A stretch of DNA of 42,933 nt from Anaerolineales bacterium (GTDB taxonomy: Bacteria > Chloroflexota > Anaerolineae > Anaerolineales > Villigracilaceae): assembly GCA_017985935.1 (NCBI GenBank), contig JAGNWT010000012.1:23286-66218 (forward strand), written 5' to 3'. Shown here in pieces: positions 35,061 through 42,933 of the stretch. The notes under the pieces are model-generated. The model was not told the origin of the DNA. It saw nothing but the letters and a program-made list of their open reading frames with translations, and searched no databases. A program made the position numbers and the translations under genes. The stretch's first letter is position 1, and every line of letters begins with the position of its first letter.

Positions 35061-35537
35061 ATGGACCTGAAACCCTACCTCAATCGCTGGGTGATCTTCG
35101 GATCGATCGGACTCGCAGGAGTTCTGCTGATCGCCACCCTTATCATCATCGGCTGGACCTCACCCCGCTTCACCCCAGACGTTGGGTTTGCTCCCGCTGA
35201 CCTGACCATGATCCCAGCCCCGACCCATACGCCCGCCGCAACGACCGTTCCCACCTTCGACCCGAACCTGGTCACCCCAACTCTCGAAGCGAACACTGTC
35301 GGCATTGGCGGCTACGTGCAGATCACAGGCACCGAAGGCGAGGGACTTCGCATCCGCTCTGCGCCAGGGCTGAACGGCGAGACCGTATTCCGCGGCGAAG
35401 AAGCTGAAGTGTTCGTCGTCCAAGATGGTCCGCAATCTGCCGACGGATACACCTGGTGGTATCTCGTCGCTCCGTATGACGACACCCGCGCAGGCTGGGC
35501 CGCCGCCGATTTTCTGGCGGTCGTACCTCCGCCTTAA
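35061..35537 (+). CDS. Membrane-anchored bacterial SH3-domain protein
   Basis: A 158-residue protein with a short cytosolic N-terminus, one membrane helix (about 10-30), a Pro-Thr linker (35-75) and a C-terminal bacterial SH3 domain (about 83-155). The SH3b signature is GEGLRIRSAPGLNGETVF, ending AGWAAADFLAVV. Such domains bind cell-wall peptides or other ligands. It begins four bases after the lipid kinase gene, suggesting one transcript. Enzymatic function is not indicated. Confidence 0.78.
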   Translation: MDLKPYLNRWVIFGSIGLAGVLLIATLIIIGWTSPRFTPDVGFAPADLTMIPAPTHTPAATTVPTFDPNLVTPTLEANTVGIGGYVQITGTEGEGLRIRSAPGLNGETVFRGEEAEVFVVQDGPQSADGYTWWYLVAPYDDTRAGWAAADFLAVVPPP

Positions 35538-35570
35538 TTTGAAAAGCATTTTTTATTTTAGGAGAAACCA

Positions 35571-35915
35571 ATGACCGAAAAACCAACGAGCGTCAACGCC
35601 AGCAAAAGCAAAAGAGAAGTTAATATCACATGGGACAGCGGGCATGTCAGCACCTATCCCTTTGGGCTGCTCCGCGCTGCCTGCCCGTGCGCATCCTGCC
35701 GGGGCGGACATGAAAACATGAAGTCAGAACCTGACGCAGAGGTTTTCACCCGCCAAATGGAAGATTCATCTTCGACCAGATTAGCCAATATCGTTGCAAC
35801 CGGCTCCTACGCCCTCACCATTGTCTGGGAAGATGGTCACGATTACGGCATCTACAACTGGCATTACCTGCGGGCTTTATGTCCATGCGAGGCTTGCCGC
35901 AGCGCCGCATCCTAG
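35571..35915 (+). CDS. DUF971-family protein
   Basis: A 114-residue cytosolic protein of the DUF971 (GBBH-like N-terminal) family. Two similar Cys clusters, ACPCASCRGG and LCPCEACRS, bracket the domain and may bind metal. The segment ITWDSGHVSTYPFGLLR is echoed later by IVWEDGHDYGIYNWHYLR, so the protein looks like an internal duplication. Related proteins occur near Fe-S cluster carriers, but none is here. TAGGAG precedes the ATG. Function unknown. Confidence 0.75.
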   Translation: MTEKPTSVNASKSKREVNITWDSGHVSTYPFGLLRAACPCASCRGGHENMKSEPDAEVFTRQMEDSSSTRLANIVATGSYALTIVWEDGHDYGIYNWHYLRALCPCEACRSAAS

Positions 35916-35926
35916 CCTGAAAAAAT

Positions 35927-35959
35927 AAAAAAGAGACTGCTCACGCAGTCTCTTTTTTA
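35927..35959. terminator. Bidirectional terminator
   Basis: AAAAAAGAGACTGC and GCAGTCTCTTTTTTAT around TCAC, between the convergent DUF971 and TPR genes. Confidence 0.92.
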
Positions 35960-37840
35960 TTACGGTGTTTTGGTTGGGGTGGGTGTTGCAGATGCTTTTG
36001 GTGTCTTCGTCGCCGTGGGGGTGGTGTTCACCTTCGGTGTGGGAGTTGCCGTACCCGGCTTGCGAGTGGCGGTAGCAGTAGGCTTCTTGGGCGTATTGGT
36101 TGCCGTAACAAAAGACTTGAGATGAGTCTCGGCATCCGCGCGCATCTCAGCGGTCATGGCATCTTCATCCATGGCAAGCAATGCCTGCCAATCCCGGATC
36201 GCATCCCGTCCTTCACCGCGCTTCTCCTGGATCAGCGCGTGCCAGTACAGAACCAATGCGGTCTGCTCATCCGTTTCTGCCAGAGATTTTAATGACTCAG
36301 CCTTCAGGTACGCTGTGCCAAACTTCTCTTGAATGTAATTGATGCGCATGATCGCAAAATTTATCTCAAAGGAAGTCTGATCCACTTCATAGGCTTTTTC
36401 AAGGTCTTCGAGCGCCTGATCGATATTATCCAACTCAAGGTTGGCAAACCCGCGATAAAAGCGGAACTTGCTCAAACCGGTCGGTTCTAGTTTATAAGCC
36501 TTATCAAGATACTCGACGGCAGTTTTATAATCTTTCTTTTCATAGTACGCCTGCCCAAGAAATGCATATGCCGTGGCATCATCTGTCTCATACGCTACAT
36601 ATAACCCAAGCGCATCGAGAGCATCCTGATACCTGCCATTATGGATGTAAAGCTCGCCCAGCAATCGATAAACAGGGAGTGAAGTGATATCCAGCGAGTA
36701 CGCTTTTTCCGCCGCTTCCAGCGCCTTCTTATCTTCATCCTGCTCAACATAGACCCTGGCATAGGTCATATACACTTCAGGAGACTCGGGCAAAAGCTCT
36801 TCAGCGCTTTCCAACTCAGTGAGCGCCGTATCGTACTCCTTCCTATTCAAGAAGAAACGTGCGCGCTCAAGATACACTTCGCCAAAATTCGGGTCGAGCC
36901 GCACGGCTTCATCCAAAAGGAATTCGGCGTCAAAACCCGGTTCGGCGATCAGCCGCGCACGGGCAAGCCCAAGATACGCGGGACCAAAGTTCTTATCCGC
37001 TTCAAGAGCCTGGTTATAGGCTTTGACCGCGTTGGCAGATTGCTTCTTAAAACGATAGGCTTCGCCGAGCATGTAATAAATATCCGGCGAGTCCGGTTCG
37101 TTCGGAATGATCAGCTCGATATTTTCGATGAACGCATCCCAATCACCGTTCTGGTAGGCTTCTTCCGCGGAGCGGAATTGATCCATGGATTGCGGCGGGC
37201 GCGGCGTATTGACATACAAAGGTGTGGGGGTATAAGTGGCGGGAAGTAACATCCACAAGGGAGTGGGACCGATAAAAGTTGAAGTCGCTTCGGCTACTGC
37301 GCCAAAGACGGTCGGTGTTGCAGTGAAGGTTGGTGAAGGTCCGGGAGTGTTTGTTTTTGTCGGGCGGATGGTCGTTTGGCGCGGCAGGACAAAACCGAAC
37401 AACACAGCAGCGAACAACCCTGCCACGATCAACGCGATCCCAGCCAGCCGCGCAGCAGGGCTTTTCACGACCGCACGCAGCCCCTTTTCTCTTGGCTTTT
37501 CATTCGCGAGTAAAAGCTTTTCCTCCCACGCTCGCGGGCGGTCCAATGAAAAAGGCTGAACGGTCTCGTCGGGAGTCAAAGCTCCGAGCAAGACCAAACC
37601 CCGTTTCGCCGTACCATTTTCCGGGTCCAGTTTGAGCGCGGTCTGCAGGCAGTAAATGCGCTCTTTGGGAGTTTCCATCGAAGCGCTTAACCAAATCCAA
37701 TAGGTCGGGTTATTCTGATCCGCTTTGATCAGCAGGGTGAGTAATTCCTTGGCACGCGGTTTATCGCCGCGGCGCAAAGCATCCACCGCATCTCGAAACA
37801 TGGTATCTTCGGGTCTGTCACCGGGGGAAAATTCAGACAT
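35960..37840 (-). CDS. TPR-repeat membrane protein
   Basis: A 626-residue protein. The N-terminal 120 residues are cytosolic with TPR-like helices (LRRGDKPRAKELLTLLIKADQNNPTYW). One membrane helix spans 130-153, followed by a Pro-Thr linker. Residues 220-560 hold about eight TPR units, for example YNQALEADKNFGPAYLGLARA, presumably extracytoplasmic. The C-terminal 60 residues are Thr/Pro/Lys/Ala-rich. TPRs mediate protein contacts; the partners are unknown. The ATG is six bases after a minus-strand TAAAAT (37852-37847), so probably leaderless. It follows the AMMECR1 gene with a 25-bp gap. Confidence 0.8.
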   Translation of the reverse strand: MSEFSPGDRPEDTMFRDAVDALRRGDKPRAKELLTLLIKADQNNPTYWIWLSASMETPKERIYCLQTALKLDPENGTAKRGLVLLGALTPDETVQPFSLDRPRAWEEKLLLANEKPREKGLRAVVKSPAARLAGIALIVAGLFAAVLFGFVLPRQTTIRPTKTNTPGPSPTFTATPTVFGAVAEATSTFIGPTPLWMLLPATYTPTPLYVNTPRPPQSMDQFRSAEEAYQNGDWDAFIENIELIIPNEPDSPDIYYMLGEAYRFKKQSANAVKAYNQALEADKNFGPAYLGLARARLIAEPGFDAEFLLDEAVRLDPNFGEVYLERARFFLNRKEYDTALTELESAEELLPESPEVYMTYARVYVEQDEDKKALEAAEKAYSLDITSLPVYRLLGELYIHNGRYQDALDALGLYVAYETDDATAYAFLGQAYYEKKDYKTAVEYLDKAYKLEPTGLSKFRFYRGFANLELDNIDQALEDLEKAYEVDQTSFEINFAIMRINYIQEKFGTAYLKAESLKSLAETDEQTALVLYWHALIQEKRGEGRDAIRDWQALLAMDEDAMTAEMRADAETHLKSFVTATNTPKKPTATATRKPGTATPTPKVNTTPTATKTPKASATPTPTKTP

Positions 37841-37865
37841 GCCTGTATTTTACCGCTTGTTATGT

Positions 37866-38435
37866 TTATTCGTGAAATTCTTCGACCTGATAAATATAAA
37901 CTTGCAATTTTGTATTTCGCCACAGGTCGGCACGCACCCCCATCTTCGAACACAGTTGATCAAGGAAATCCGCCGGATGAGGGATCTTTTCCCAAACCTG
38001 CGGCAGAAAAGTTGCGCGGCGAGAATTCTTCTTTAGAATGACCCCATCAACATGCGGATGAAGCTTTGTGAGCAGGTCTTCACTGGATGAGTATTCAAGC
38101 AACTGGGGAGCGGTCAAACGCGACACCTCGAGCTTGATCCTGCTCAACTCGGTTTTATCCACGGGTGGGAAGCGCGGATCTTCAAGCGCGGCAGCGACCG
38201 CATGCTCACGCACATCTTCGACCAATGGCTGATATGCCTCGAGCGCGCCGATGCAGCCACGCAAATGATCGTCAATGGTGAGCGTGACAAAACTTGCGCC
38301 ATGCTCACGCAGCGGAGAGGTGAGAGAATCTGCCGGCAGTGACGGCAGTTCTTTTCCCTGCACGGCACATTCCATGGCTTCACGCGCAAACTGCAAAAGC
38401 ATTTGCTTCTCCCCTGCTGTTAAGTGTTCGGTCAT
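37866..38435 (-). CDS. AMMECR1-domain protein (AmmeMemoRadiSam protein A)
   Basis: A 189-residue protein of the AMMECR1 family, from ATG 38435, which has GAGAGG just upstream; an in-frame codon at 38447 is an alternative. The family motif LRGCIG lies near residue 61, followed by the AALEDPRFPPV region and VLEVS-like IKLEVSRL. In the AmmeMemoRadiSam grouping the domain occurs with a Memo-like protein and a radical SAM enzyme, but neither is in this window. The molecular role is unknown. It lies between the flavin reductase and TPR genes. Confidence 0.85.
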   Translation of the reverse strand: MTEHLTAGEKQMLLQFAREAMECAVQGKELPSLPADSLTSPLREHGASFVTLTIDDHLRGCIGALEAYQPLVEDVREHAVAAALEDPRFPPVDKTELSRIKLEVSRLTAPQLLEYSSSEDLLTKLHPHVDGVILKKNSRRATFLPQVWEKIPHPADFLDQLCSKMGVRADLWRNTKLQVYIYQVEEFHE

Positions 38436-38485
38436 AGTACCTCTCACGAACCGGATGGATTCAATACTATGAAATGCCTTGCGAT

Positions 38486-38995
38486 CTATTTCAGCTCAGA
38501 AAGTTTCCAATAGTTCCGATTGTGATACATCAGAGGTGATCCCTCGCCTGTGCCATGCGCCGCGAGGACCTCCGCGATAAACAGGGTATTCATCCCGGCG
38601 TCATAGGTCTGCACGACGCGGCAATCGAGCCATACCAACCCGCCTGAGATCAATGGCGCGCCAGTGACCAGGGTTTCGGTTTCCAATCCCTCAAAACGGT
38701 CTGCCACCTCGGGCATGCGGCCAGCAAAGAGATCTGAGATCTTGGACTGTTCAACAGAAAGCATGGTCAAGCCAAACGCTCTGGATTTTGAGACAAGGTC
38801 CCAGGTGCGGGAACCGGTCTGTAAAGAAACGGTGATGATCGCGGGATCAAGCGAAACAGAGGTGAATGAATTCACGGTCATACCATGTCGCTGCCCATCA
38901 TGGACGGCGGTTACAACGGTCACGCCAGCCGACCATGATCGCATGGCGGCGCGTAAAACTTCGGGGTCAAGGGTCATAACGGGAGAGTTCTCCAT
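38486..38995 (-). CDS. Flavin reductase-like FMN-binding protein
   Basis: A 169-residue flavoprotein of the flavin reductase (FMN-binding split-barrel) family. It contains LRAAMRSWSAGVTVVT, GMTVNSFTSVSLDPAIITVSL and a C-terminal YHNRNYWKL, as in HpaC- or NADH:FMN-reductase-like proteins. It would supply reduced flavin to a monooxygenase, though none is seen here. The ATG is nine bases after a minus-strand TATCAT (39010-39005), with no Shine-Dalgarno. Confidence 0.85.
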   Translation of the reverse strand: MENSPVMTLDPEVLRAAMRSWSAGVTVVTAVHDGQRHGMTVNSFTSVSLDPAIITVSLQTGSRTWDLVSKSRAFGLTMLSVEQSKISDLFAGRMPEVADRFEGLETETLVTGAPLISGGLVWLDCRVVQTYDAGMNTLFIAEVLAAHGTGEGSPLMYHNRNYWKLSELK

Positions 38996-39147
38996 AGTAT
39001 TTTTATGATAATTGTGCCGATGGGCAACGTCAAGTCAAAAATTATTTTTTCCAGTCTTTCGGGCAACCTGATTCGAAAAGCAGACTTCCATAGCCAGGCA
39101 TTCCTTACCTTAATATCACTTCATGAACGCGTGGTAGACTCCCAGAC

Positions 39148-40395
39148 ATGTCTAAACGCACAAAGATTATTCTCTCTGTGCTGGCAGGTTTCTTTTTGCT
39201 AGCCGGAGCGATGACCCAGATCCCGTTTATTAGATCGGCACTTTCATGGCGAGTGGAAAAGTTCATGATCTACGCCAAAAATGTGGTGAATCCGGTCGGA
39301 CCCGTACCGACGGCTTTACCTGTCACGCCTCAGCCCCCCACCCCGACAGCCACCCACTCCAATGCCACAGCGACCCTCGCCCCCGTCATTGAACTGACGC
39401 CATCGGTCGCGCCCACCGCCACCTTTGCTCCGCTCCCACCGCAGGCTTCGATCCAATCGCCGCCATTCGAGCAGCAAACTCCCAACAACTGCGGACCCGC
39501 TGCGCTTTCGATGGCGTTGCACATATATGGCTGGGAGGGCAGTCAGGCGGATATTTCCTCCATGATCAAACCCATCACCGGCGACCGCAATGTCAACCCT
39601 GAAGAATTGCGATATTACGTCCGCACGCAGGCGGGATGGCTCAATCTGGAATATCGCGTGAACGGCAGCATCGAGATCCTAAAGCGACTGCTCGCTGCAA
39701 ATTATCCGGTCATTGTGGAAAGCGTCACTTCACTCGACCCGAACGATGCGCTCGGTCCAACTGATGACCTTTGGGCGGCGCATTATCTGCTCATCACCGG
39801 TTACGACGATGCCACGCAAACTTTCACCATTCAAGACACCTATCACGGCGCAGACCTCACCATCACCTACGCCAAGCTTGAAGAAGAATGGCGTCCATTC
39901 AATAATCTCTTCATGGTGATCTACTTCCCGCAGTTTGAAGAAGAGATGAAAACCCTGCTCGGCTCAAACTGGGACCCGATCCTGAATCGCCAAACAGCAT
40001 TGACCGAGTCTCAGGCTGCGACCGCTTCACCTACAGCCGACGCATTTGATTGGTTCAACCTTGGCAGTCACCTCGTCTATTTCGACCGCTACGAAGAAGC
40101 AGCGCTCGCCTATGACAAGGCACGTGAAATGGGTCTGCCCCTGCGCATGTTCCGCTATCAGTTCGGACCCTTCCTGGCTTACTTCCATTCCAACCGCAAC
40201 GACGACCTGCTCGTGCTGACCGATTACGCCAGAGGCATCACGGAGATGTCTGAAGAAGCGTGGCTGTGGTACGGCTATGGGCTTTATCGAAAAGGCGATT
40301 ACAATGGCGCTCTCAAAGCCTGGGAAAAAGCCGATAAAATCAACCCCAACTTTTTTGAAGACCAGGCTAGAAATGCCATGAACCTGGTTCAATAG
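39148..40395 (+). CDS. C39-family peptidase with TPR region
   Basis: Exported or membrane-anchored papain-like peptidase of 415 residues. A signal-like helix (about 7-25) has no lipobox, then a Pro-Thr linker (52-96). The C39 domain (about 105-255) has catalytic Cys115 in NNCGPAALS, His212 in AAHYLLITGYDD and Asp230 in QDTYHG. The C-terminal 110 residues carry two or three TPR-like helices. The start is seven bases after TAGACT (39135-39140) without Shine-Dalgarno. The next gene starts six bases after the stop. The substrate is unknown. Confidence 0.8.
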   Translation: MSKRTKIILSVLAGFFLLAGAMTQIPFIRSALSWRVEKFMIYAKNVVNPVGPVPTALPVTPQPPTPTATHSNATATLAPVIELTPSVAPTATFAPLPPQASIQSPPFEQQTPNNCGPAALSMALHIYGWEGSQADISSMIKPITGDRNVNPEELRYYVRTQAGWLNLEYRVNGSIEILKRLLAANYPVIVESVTSLDPNDALGPTDDLWAAHYLLITGYDDATQTFTIQDTYHGADLTITYAKLEEEWRPFNNLFMVIYFPQFEEEMKTLLGSNWDPILNRQTALTESQAATASPTADAFDWFNLGSHLVYFDRYEEAALAYDKAREMGLPLRMFRYQFGPFLAYFHSNRNDDLLVLTDYARGITEMSEEAWLWYGYGLYRKGDYNGALKAWEKADKINPNFFEDQARNAMNLVQ

Positions 40396-40401
40396 ATCTC
40401 A

Positions 40402-41352
40402 ATGAAAAAAATATTTCTTTCCCTTTCGATCTTTCTGATCACCGCCTGCCAAAATACGGCCGCCTCTCCAACTCCCACGGCCATGCCGGTCACAGAAGTT
40501 CCCATCGCTGCGACCGAAACAGCGATCGTGCCAACTGCAACGCCGGCTCCCACAAATACGCCCTTGCCCACCCCCACACCTGAGACCGTGAAAGTCTCCC
40601 CGGTGGATGGGATGCCCCAAATGTTTGTCCCTGCTGGAACTGTGAAAATGGGCGGGCTGGATGTTCTGCTGGAGAACGATGAACTTCCGGCGCATGATGT
40701 GTTCATCAACGCTTTTTGGATGGATCAATTTGAAGTGGTCAATGGGATGTACGAGAAGTGCGTGGGCGCAGGCGCGTGCAGAGCGCCCGCAAAGTTCAGC
40801 TCAGATAACCGCGCAGATTACTACGGCAACCCGGAGTTTCGAGACTACCCCGTGACACAGGTCACCTGGTACGATGCGAACGCCTACTGCCAATGGGCTG
40901 GGCGCCGCCTTCCCACCGAGGCCGAATGGGAGCGAGCGGCACGCGGCGACAGCGTGAACACCTATCCCTGGGGCAGCGACCTGCCTAATCAATACGTTGC
41001 CAACTCCGCCAACCTGATCGGCGACACTGCCCGCGTGGGATCTTTTCCATTGGGCGCGAGTCCATTCGGTGTGATGGATATGGGGGGCAATGTTTGGGAA
41101 TGGGTGGCAGATTATTACAAGGGAAACTACTACGCAGAATCCCCTGCTGAGAATCCCACGGGACCGGAAAACGGAGGTCTCAATTATTATCGAGTGATCC
41201 GCGGCGGTTCTTTTCAAGATGACACTTCGTTATTGAGATTATCCAACCGCGGCTATGATATCGGACCCAACCCCACCTCCTTCACGAACACTGAAGAATT
41301 CTATGGGCGCAGTTCGGAGAAGATCGGCTTCAGATGCGCGAGTGATGATTAA
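40402..41352 (+). CDS. Lipoprotein with FGE-sulfatase (SUMF1) fold
   Basis: Secreted lipoprotein of 316 residues. The lipobox ITAC puts lipidation at Cys16, followed by a Pro-Thr linker (22-65). The rest matches the formylglycine-generating-enzyme fold: FVPAGTVKMGG, FWMDQFEVVNGMYEKC, PVTQVTWYDANAYCQWAGRRLPTEAEWERAARG, MGGNVWEWVADYY and IRGGSFQDD, ending IGFRCASDD. The paired catalytic cysteines of true FGE are not seen, so sulfatase activation is unlikely. Many such proteins are C-type-lectin-like binders or other iron enzymes. It is cotranscribed with the C39 peptidase. Confidence 0.8.
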   Translation: MKKIFLSLSIFLITACQNTAASPTPTAMPVTEVPIAATETAIVPTATPAPTNTPLPTPTPETVKVSPVDGMPQMFVPAGTVKMGGLDVLLENDELPAHDVFINAFWMDQFEVVNGMYEKCVGAGACRAPAKFSSDNRADYYGNPEFRDYPVTQVTWYDANAYCQWAGRRLPTEAEWERAARGDSVNTYPWGSDLPNQYVANSANLIGDTARVGSFPLGASPFGVMDMGGNVWEWVADYYKGNYYAESPAENPTGPENGGLNYYRVIRGGSFQDDTSLLRLSNRGYDIGPNPTSFTNTEEFYGRSSEKIGFRCASDD

Positions 41353-41413
41353 GCAGAATCAGTTATCAGCAAGGAAAGATGCGGTATCTTAATCTCGATA
41401 AATGATTTTTATC

Positions 41414-41442
41414 TTTACGCATCCAACTGCTTATGGTATTAT
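41414..41442 (+). promoter_or_regulatory. metK promoter
   Basis: TTTACG (41414-41419), 17-bp spacer, TATTAT (41437-41442), about 30 nt before the riboswitch. Confidence 0.6.
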
Positions 41443-41473
41443 CCCGCCACAAATCAATAGCCCCAATACGGCG

Positions 41474-41582
41474 CTCTTATCCAGAGAGACGGAGGGAACG
41501 GCCCTGCGATGTCTCGACAACCAGTCAACGAAAGTTGAATATGGTGCCAAATCCGACAGAATTGTTTTCTGGGAGATGAGAG
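41474..41582 (+). promoter_or_regulatory. SAM-I (S-box) riboswitch
   Basis: The aptamer begins CTCTTATCCAGAGAGACGG and continues with GGAGGGAACGGCCC, a CAACC-type J3/4 region, a P3 arm and GGTGCCAAATCC. P1 pairs CTCTTATC (41474-41481) with GATGAGAG (41575-41582) with one G-U. These are S-box hallmarks. It senses S-adenosylmethionine, the product of the gene it controls, metK. Confidence 0.93.
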
Positions 41583-41599
41583 GGTAGACAGCTTAATGC

Positions 41600-41638
41600 A
41601 ATTGCCCTTTCAGCACGTGAAAGGGCAATTTTATTTTT
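41600..41638 (+). terminator. Riboswitch expression-platform terminator
   Basis: AATTGCCCTTTCA and TGAAAGGGCAATT around a 5-nt loop, followed by a T-rich run. GAGAGGG at the end of the aptamer can pair with CCCTTTC of the left arm (seven pairs, one G-U), giving an antiterminator. SAM binding should therefore switch metK off. Confidence 0.9.
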
Positions 41639-41656
41639 CAAGGAGAAACAAAAACA

Positions 41657-42871
41657 ATGTCCAATACCTTTATGTCTTCGCCCAGCCTGATGTTCACATC
41701 AGAATCGGTAACCGAAGGTCACCCCGATAAGATCTGCGATCAAGTTTCGGATGCTGTGCTTGATGCCTGTCTCGAACAGGATCCCCGCTCACGCGTCGCC
41801 TGCGAAACGGCCGTCAAGACCGGTTACGTAATGCTGCTGGGCGAGATCACCACCAATGCCGTGTTCAACTATGATGAACTGGTCCGCAAGGTGGTAAATG
41901 AGATCGGCTACGACTCAAGTGAGAAGGGCTTCGATGGTTCTTCCTGCGGTGTGCTGGTCGCGATCGCCAAGCAATCTGGCGATATTGCCATGGGCGTGAA
42001 TCAGGCGCTCGAAACCCGCGATGGTCACCAGATGACCGATGCTGAAGTTGAATCGATCGGTGCCGGCGACCAGGGCATGATGTTCGGTTACGCCTGTAAT
42101 GAGACCGACACCCTGATGCCCCTCCCCATCTATCTCGCTCACAAACTCGCCCGCCGCCAGAGTGAAGTCCGCAAGAATGGAACACTCTCCTGGCTTCGCC
42201 CCGATGCCAAGAGCCAGGTGACCGTGGAATATGCCTACGGAAAACCAAAGCGCATTGATACAGTCCTGATCTCGACCCAGCACTCGCCTGAAGTGTCGCA
42301 GGAAGACATCCGCAAGGGTGTGATCGAGCACATCATCAACCCCATTCTGCCCAAGGAATTGGTGGACAGCGACCTGAAGATCTTCGTCAACCCGACCGGC
42401 CGCTTCGTGGTCGGTGGCCCGATGGGTGATGCGGGCGTTACCGGACGCAAGATCATCGTCGATACCTACGGCGGGATGGGCCGTCACGGCGGCGGCGCCT
42501 TCTCTGGGAAAGACCCCACGAAGGTGGATCGCTCCGCCGCGTATGCCGCCCGCTATGTTGCCAAGAACGTGGTTGCCGCCGGTCTCGCTGACCGCGTGGA
42601 AGTGCAAGTGGCGTACGCCATCGGCGTGGCGCACCCGCTCTCCGTCAATGTGGAAACCTTCGGCACCGCAAAGATCGCGGACGAGAAGATCGCTTCCCTC
42701 ATCAGCGAGCACTTTGATCTGCGCCCCGGCGCGATCATCCGTGACCTGGGTCTGCGCAAGCCGATCTATCGCAAGACCGCCGCTTATGGTCACTTCGGAC
42801 GCGACGACATCGAACTCCCCTGGGAACGCACCGACAAGGCCGAGGCTTTGAAGAAAGCTGCCGGGTTATAA
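41657..42871 (+). CDS. metK: S-adenosylmethionine synthetase
   Basis: Makes SAM from methionine and ATP. The complete protein is 404 residues. Family motifs are [15 protein letters not shown] (residues 19-33), [12 protein letters not shown], and [22 protein letters not shown]- and methionine-binding residues are all present. AAGGAG precedes the ATG by about ten bases. A SAM-I riboswitch with terminator controls it, a feedback loop by its own product. The 62 bases after its stop hold a small hairpin (TGCCT/AGGCA) and no gene. Confidence 0.97.
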   Translation: MSNTFMSSPSLMFTSESVTEGHPDKICDQVSDAVLDACLEQDPRSRVACETAVKTGYVMLLGEITTNAVFNYDELVRKVVNEIGYDSSEKGFDGSSCGVLVAIAKQSGDIAMGVNQALETRDGHQMTDAEVESIGAGDQGMMFGYACNETDTLMPLPIYLAHKLARRQSEVRKNGTLSWLRPDAKSQVTVEYAYGKPKRIDTVLISTQHSPEVSQEDIRKGVIEHIINPILPKELVDSDLKIFVNPTGRFVVGGPMGDAGVTGRKIIVDTYGGMGRHGGGAFSGKDPTKVDRSAAYAARYVAKNVVAAGLADRVEVQVAYAIGVAHPLSVNVETFGTAKIADEKIASLISEHFDLRPGAIIRDLGLRKPIYRKTAAYGHFGRDDIELPWERTDKAEALKKAAGL

Positions 42872-42933
42872 GAAAAATAATGAATTAAAAGTAGTGCCTG
42901 AATAGGCATGAAGCAAAAACAAAAAGGCTGCCC

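Noticed and set aside
40402..41352. True formylglycine-generating enzyme
   Set aside because: The paired catalytic cysteine motif is not visible and no sulfatase gene is nearby.
41402..41587. 61-residue frame upstream of metK
   Set aside because: It coincides with the metK promoter and SAM riboswitch.
41915..42793. Long minus-strand frame inside metK
   Set aside because: Codon-bias shadow of metK. Similar shadows lie opposite serC (3651-4388), recA (9618-10277) and prfC (14309-15004).

Overview
The window looks like ordinary chromosome of a Chloroflexota bacterium, most likely class Anaerolineae. This is inferred from gene content: many lipoproteins with Thr-Pro linkers, an NBR1-type Ig-domain lipoprotein, PadR with a DUF1700/HAAS-like membrane protein, an ATP-cone-free RecA, and Gram-positive-like gene order around rpmB. 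No database search was possible. I found no insertion sequence, prophage, CRISPR array, tRNA or rRNA. Genes are dense, on both strands, and separated by strong hairpin terminators.

Layout. 1-4.6 kb: an RluA-type pseudouridine synthase, then a serine-biosynthesis locus with DUF1015 and serA on the minus strand and serC divergent. 4.6-9.5 kb: a PilZ protein and a run of secreted lipoproteins (PD40 propeller, M23 peptidase, HExxH protein). 9.5-11.3 kb: recA with a LexA-like box, then an NBR1-type lipoprotein. 11.3-18.2 kb: a CoA-binding protein, a GT39-like membrane protein, RF3 (prfC), a methyltransferase and Hsp90 (htpG). 18.4-19.6 kb: four small unknown proteins, one of only 38 residues. 19.6-21.4 kb: etfB-etfA. 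21.4-25.2 kb: coiled-coil protein, coaD and recG (minus). 25.3-29.8 kb: a CPBP protease, degV plus an MFS transporter (minus), and a divergent padR-HAAS pair. 29.8-34.1 kb: fakA-like kinase, asp23, rpmB, rpe and a Ser/Thr kinase, in an order recalling the Bacillus rpmB region. 34.1-41.4 kb: lipid kinase, SH3 protein, DUF971, TPR protein, AMMECR1, flavin reductase, C39 peptidase and an FGE-fold lipoprotein. 41.4-42.9 kb: a SAM-I riboswitch with a terminator in front of metK.

The most striking pattern is in gene starts. At least ten first-in-unit genes have a -10 hexamer ending only 6-9 nt before the start codon and no Shine-Dalgarno, which predicts leaderless mRNAs. Housekeeping genes such as serA, serC, htpG, etfB and metK have clear AAGGAG-type sites instead. 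Other signals worth checking are a strong hairpin in the serA leader, a perfect-consensus promoter with an internal palindrome before padR, terminators built into the ends of coding regions, a 48-bp perfect palindrome, an uncharacterised HExxH lipoprotein, and an enlarged RecG N-terminus. I found no convincing new multi-gene system; most of the window is core metabolism and surface proteins.
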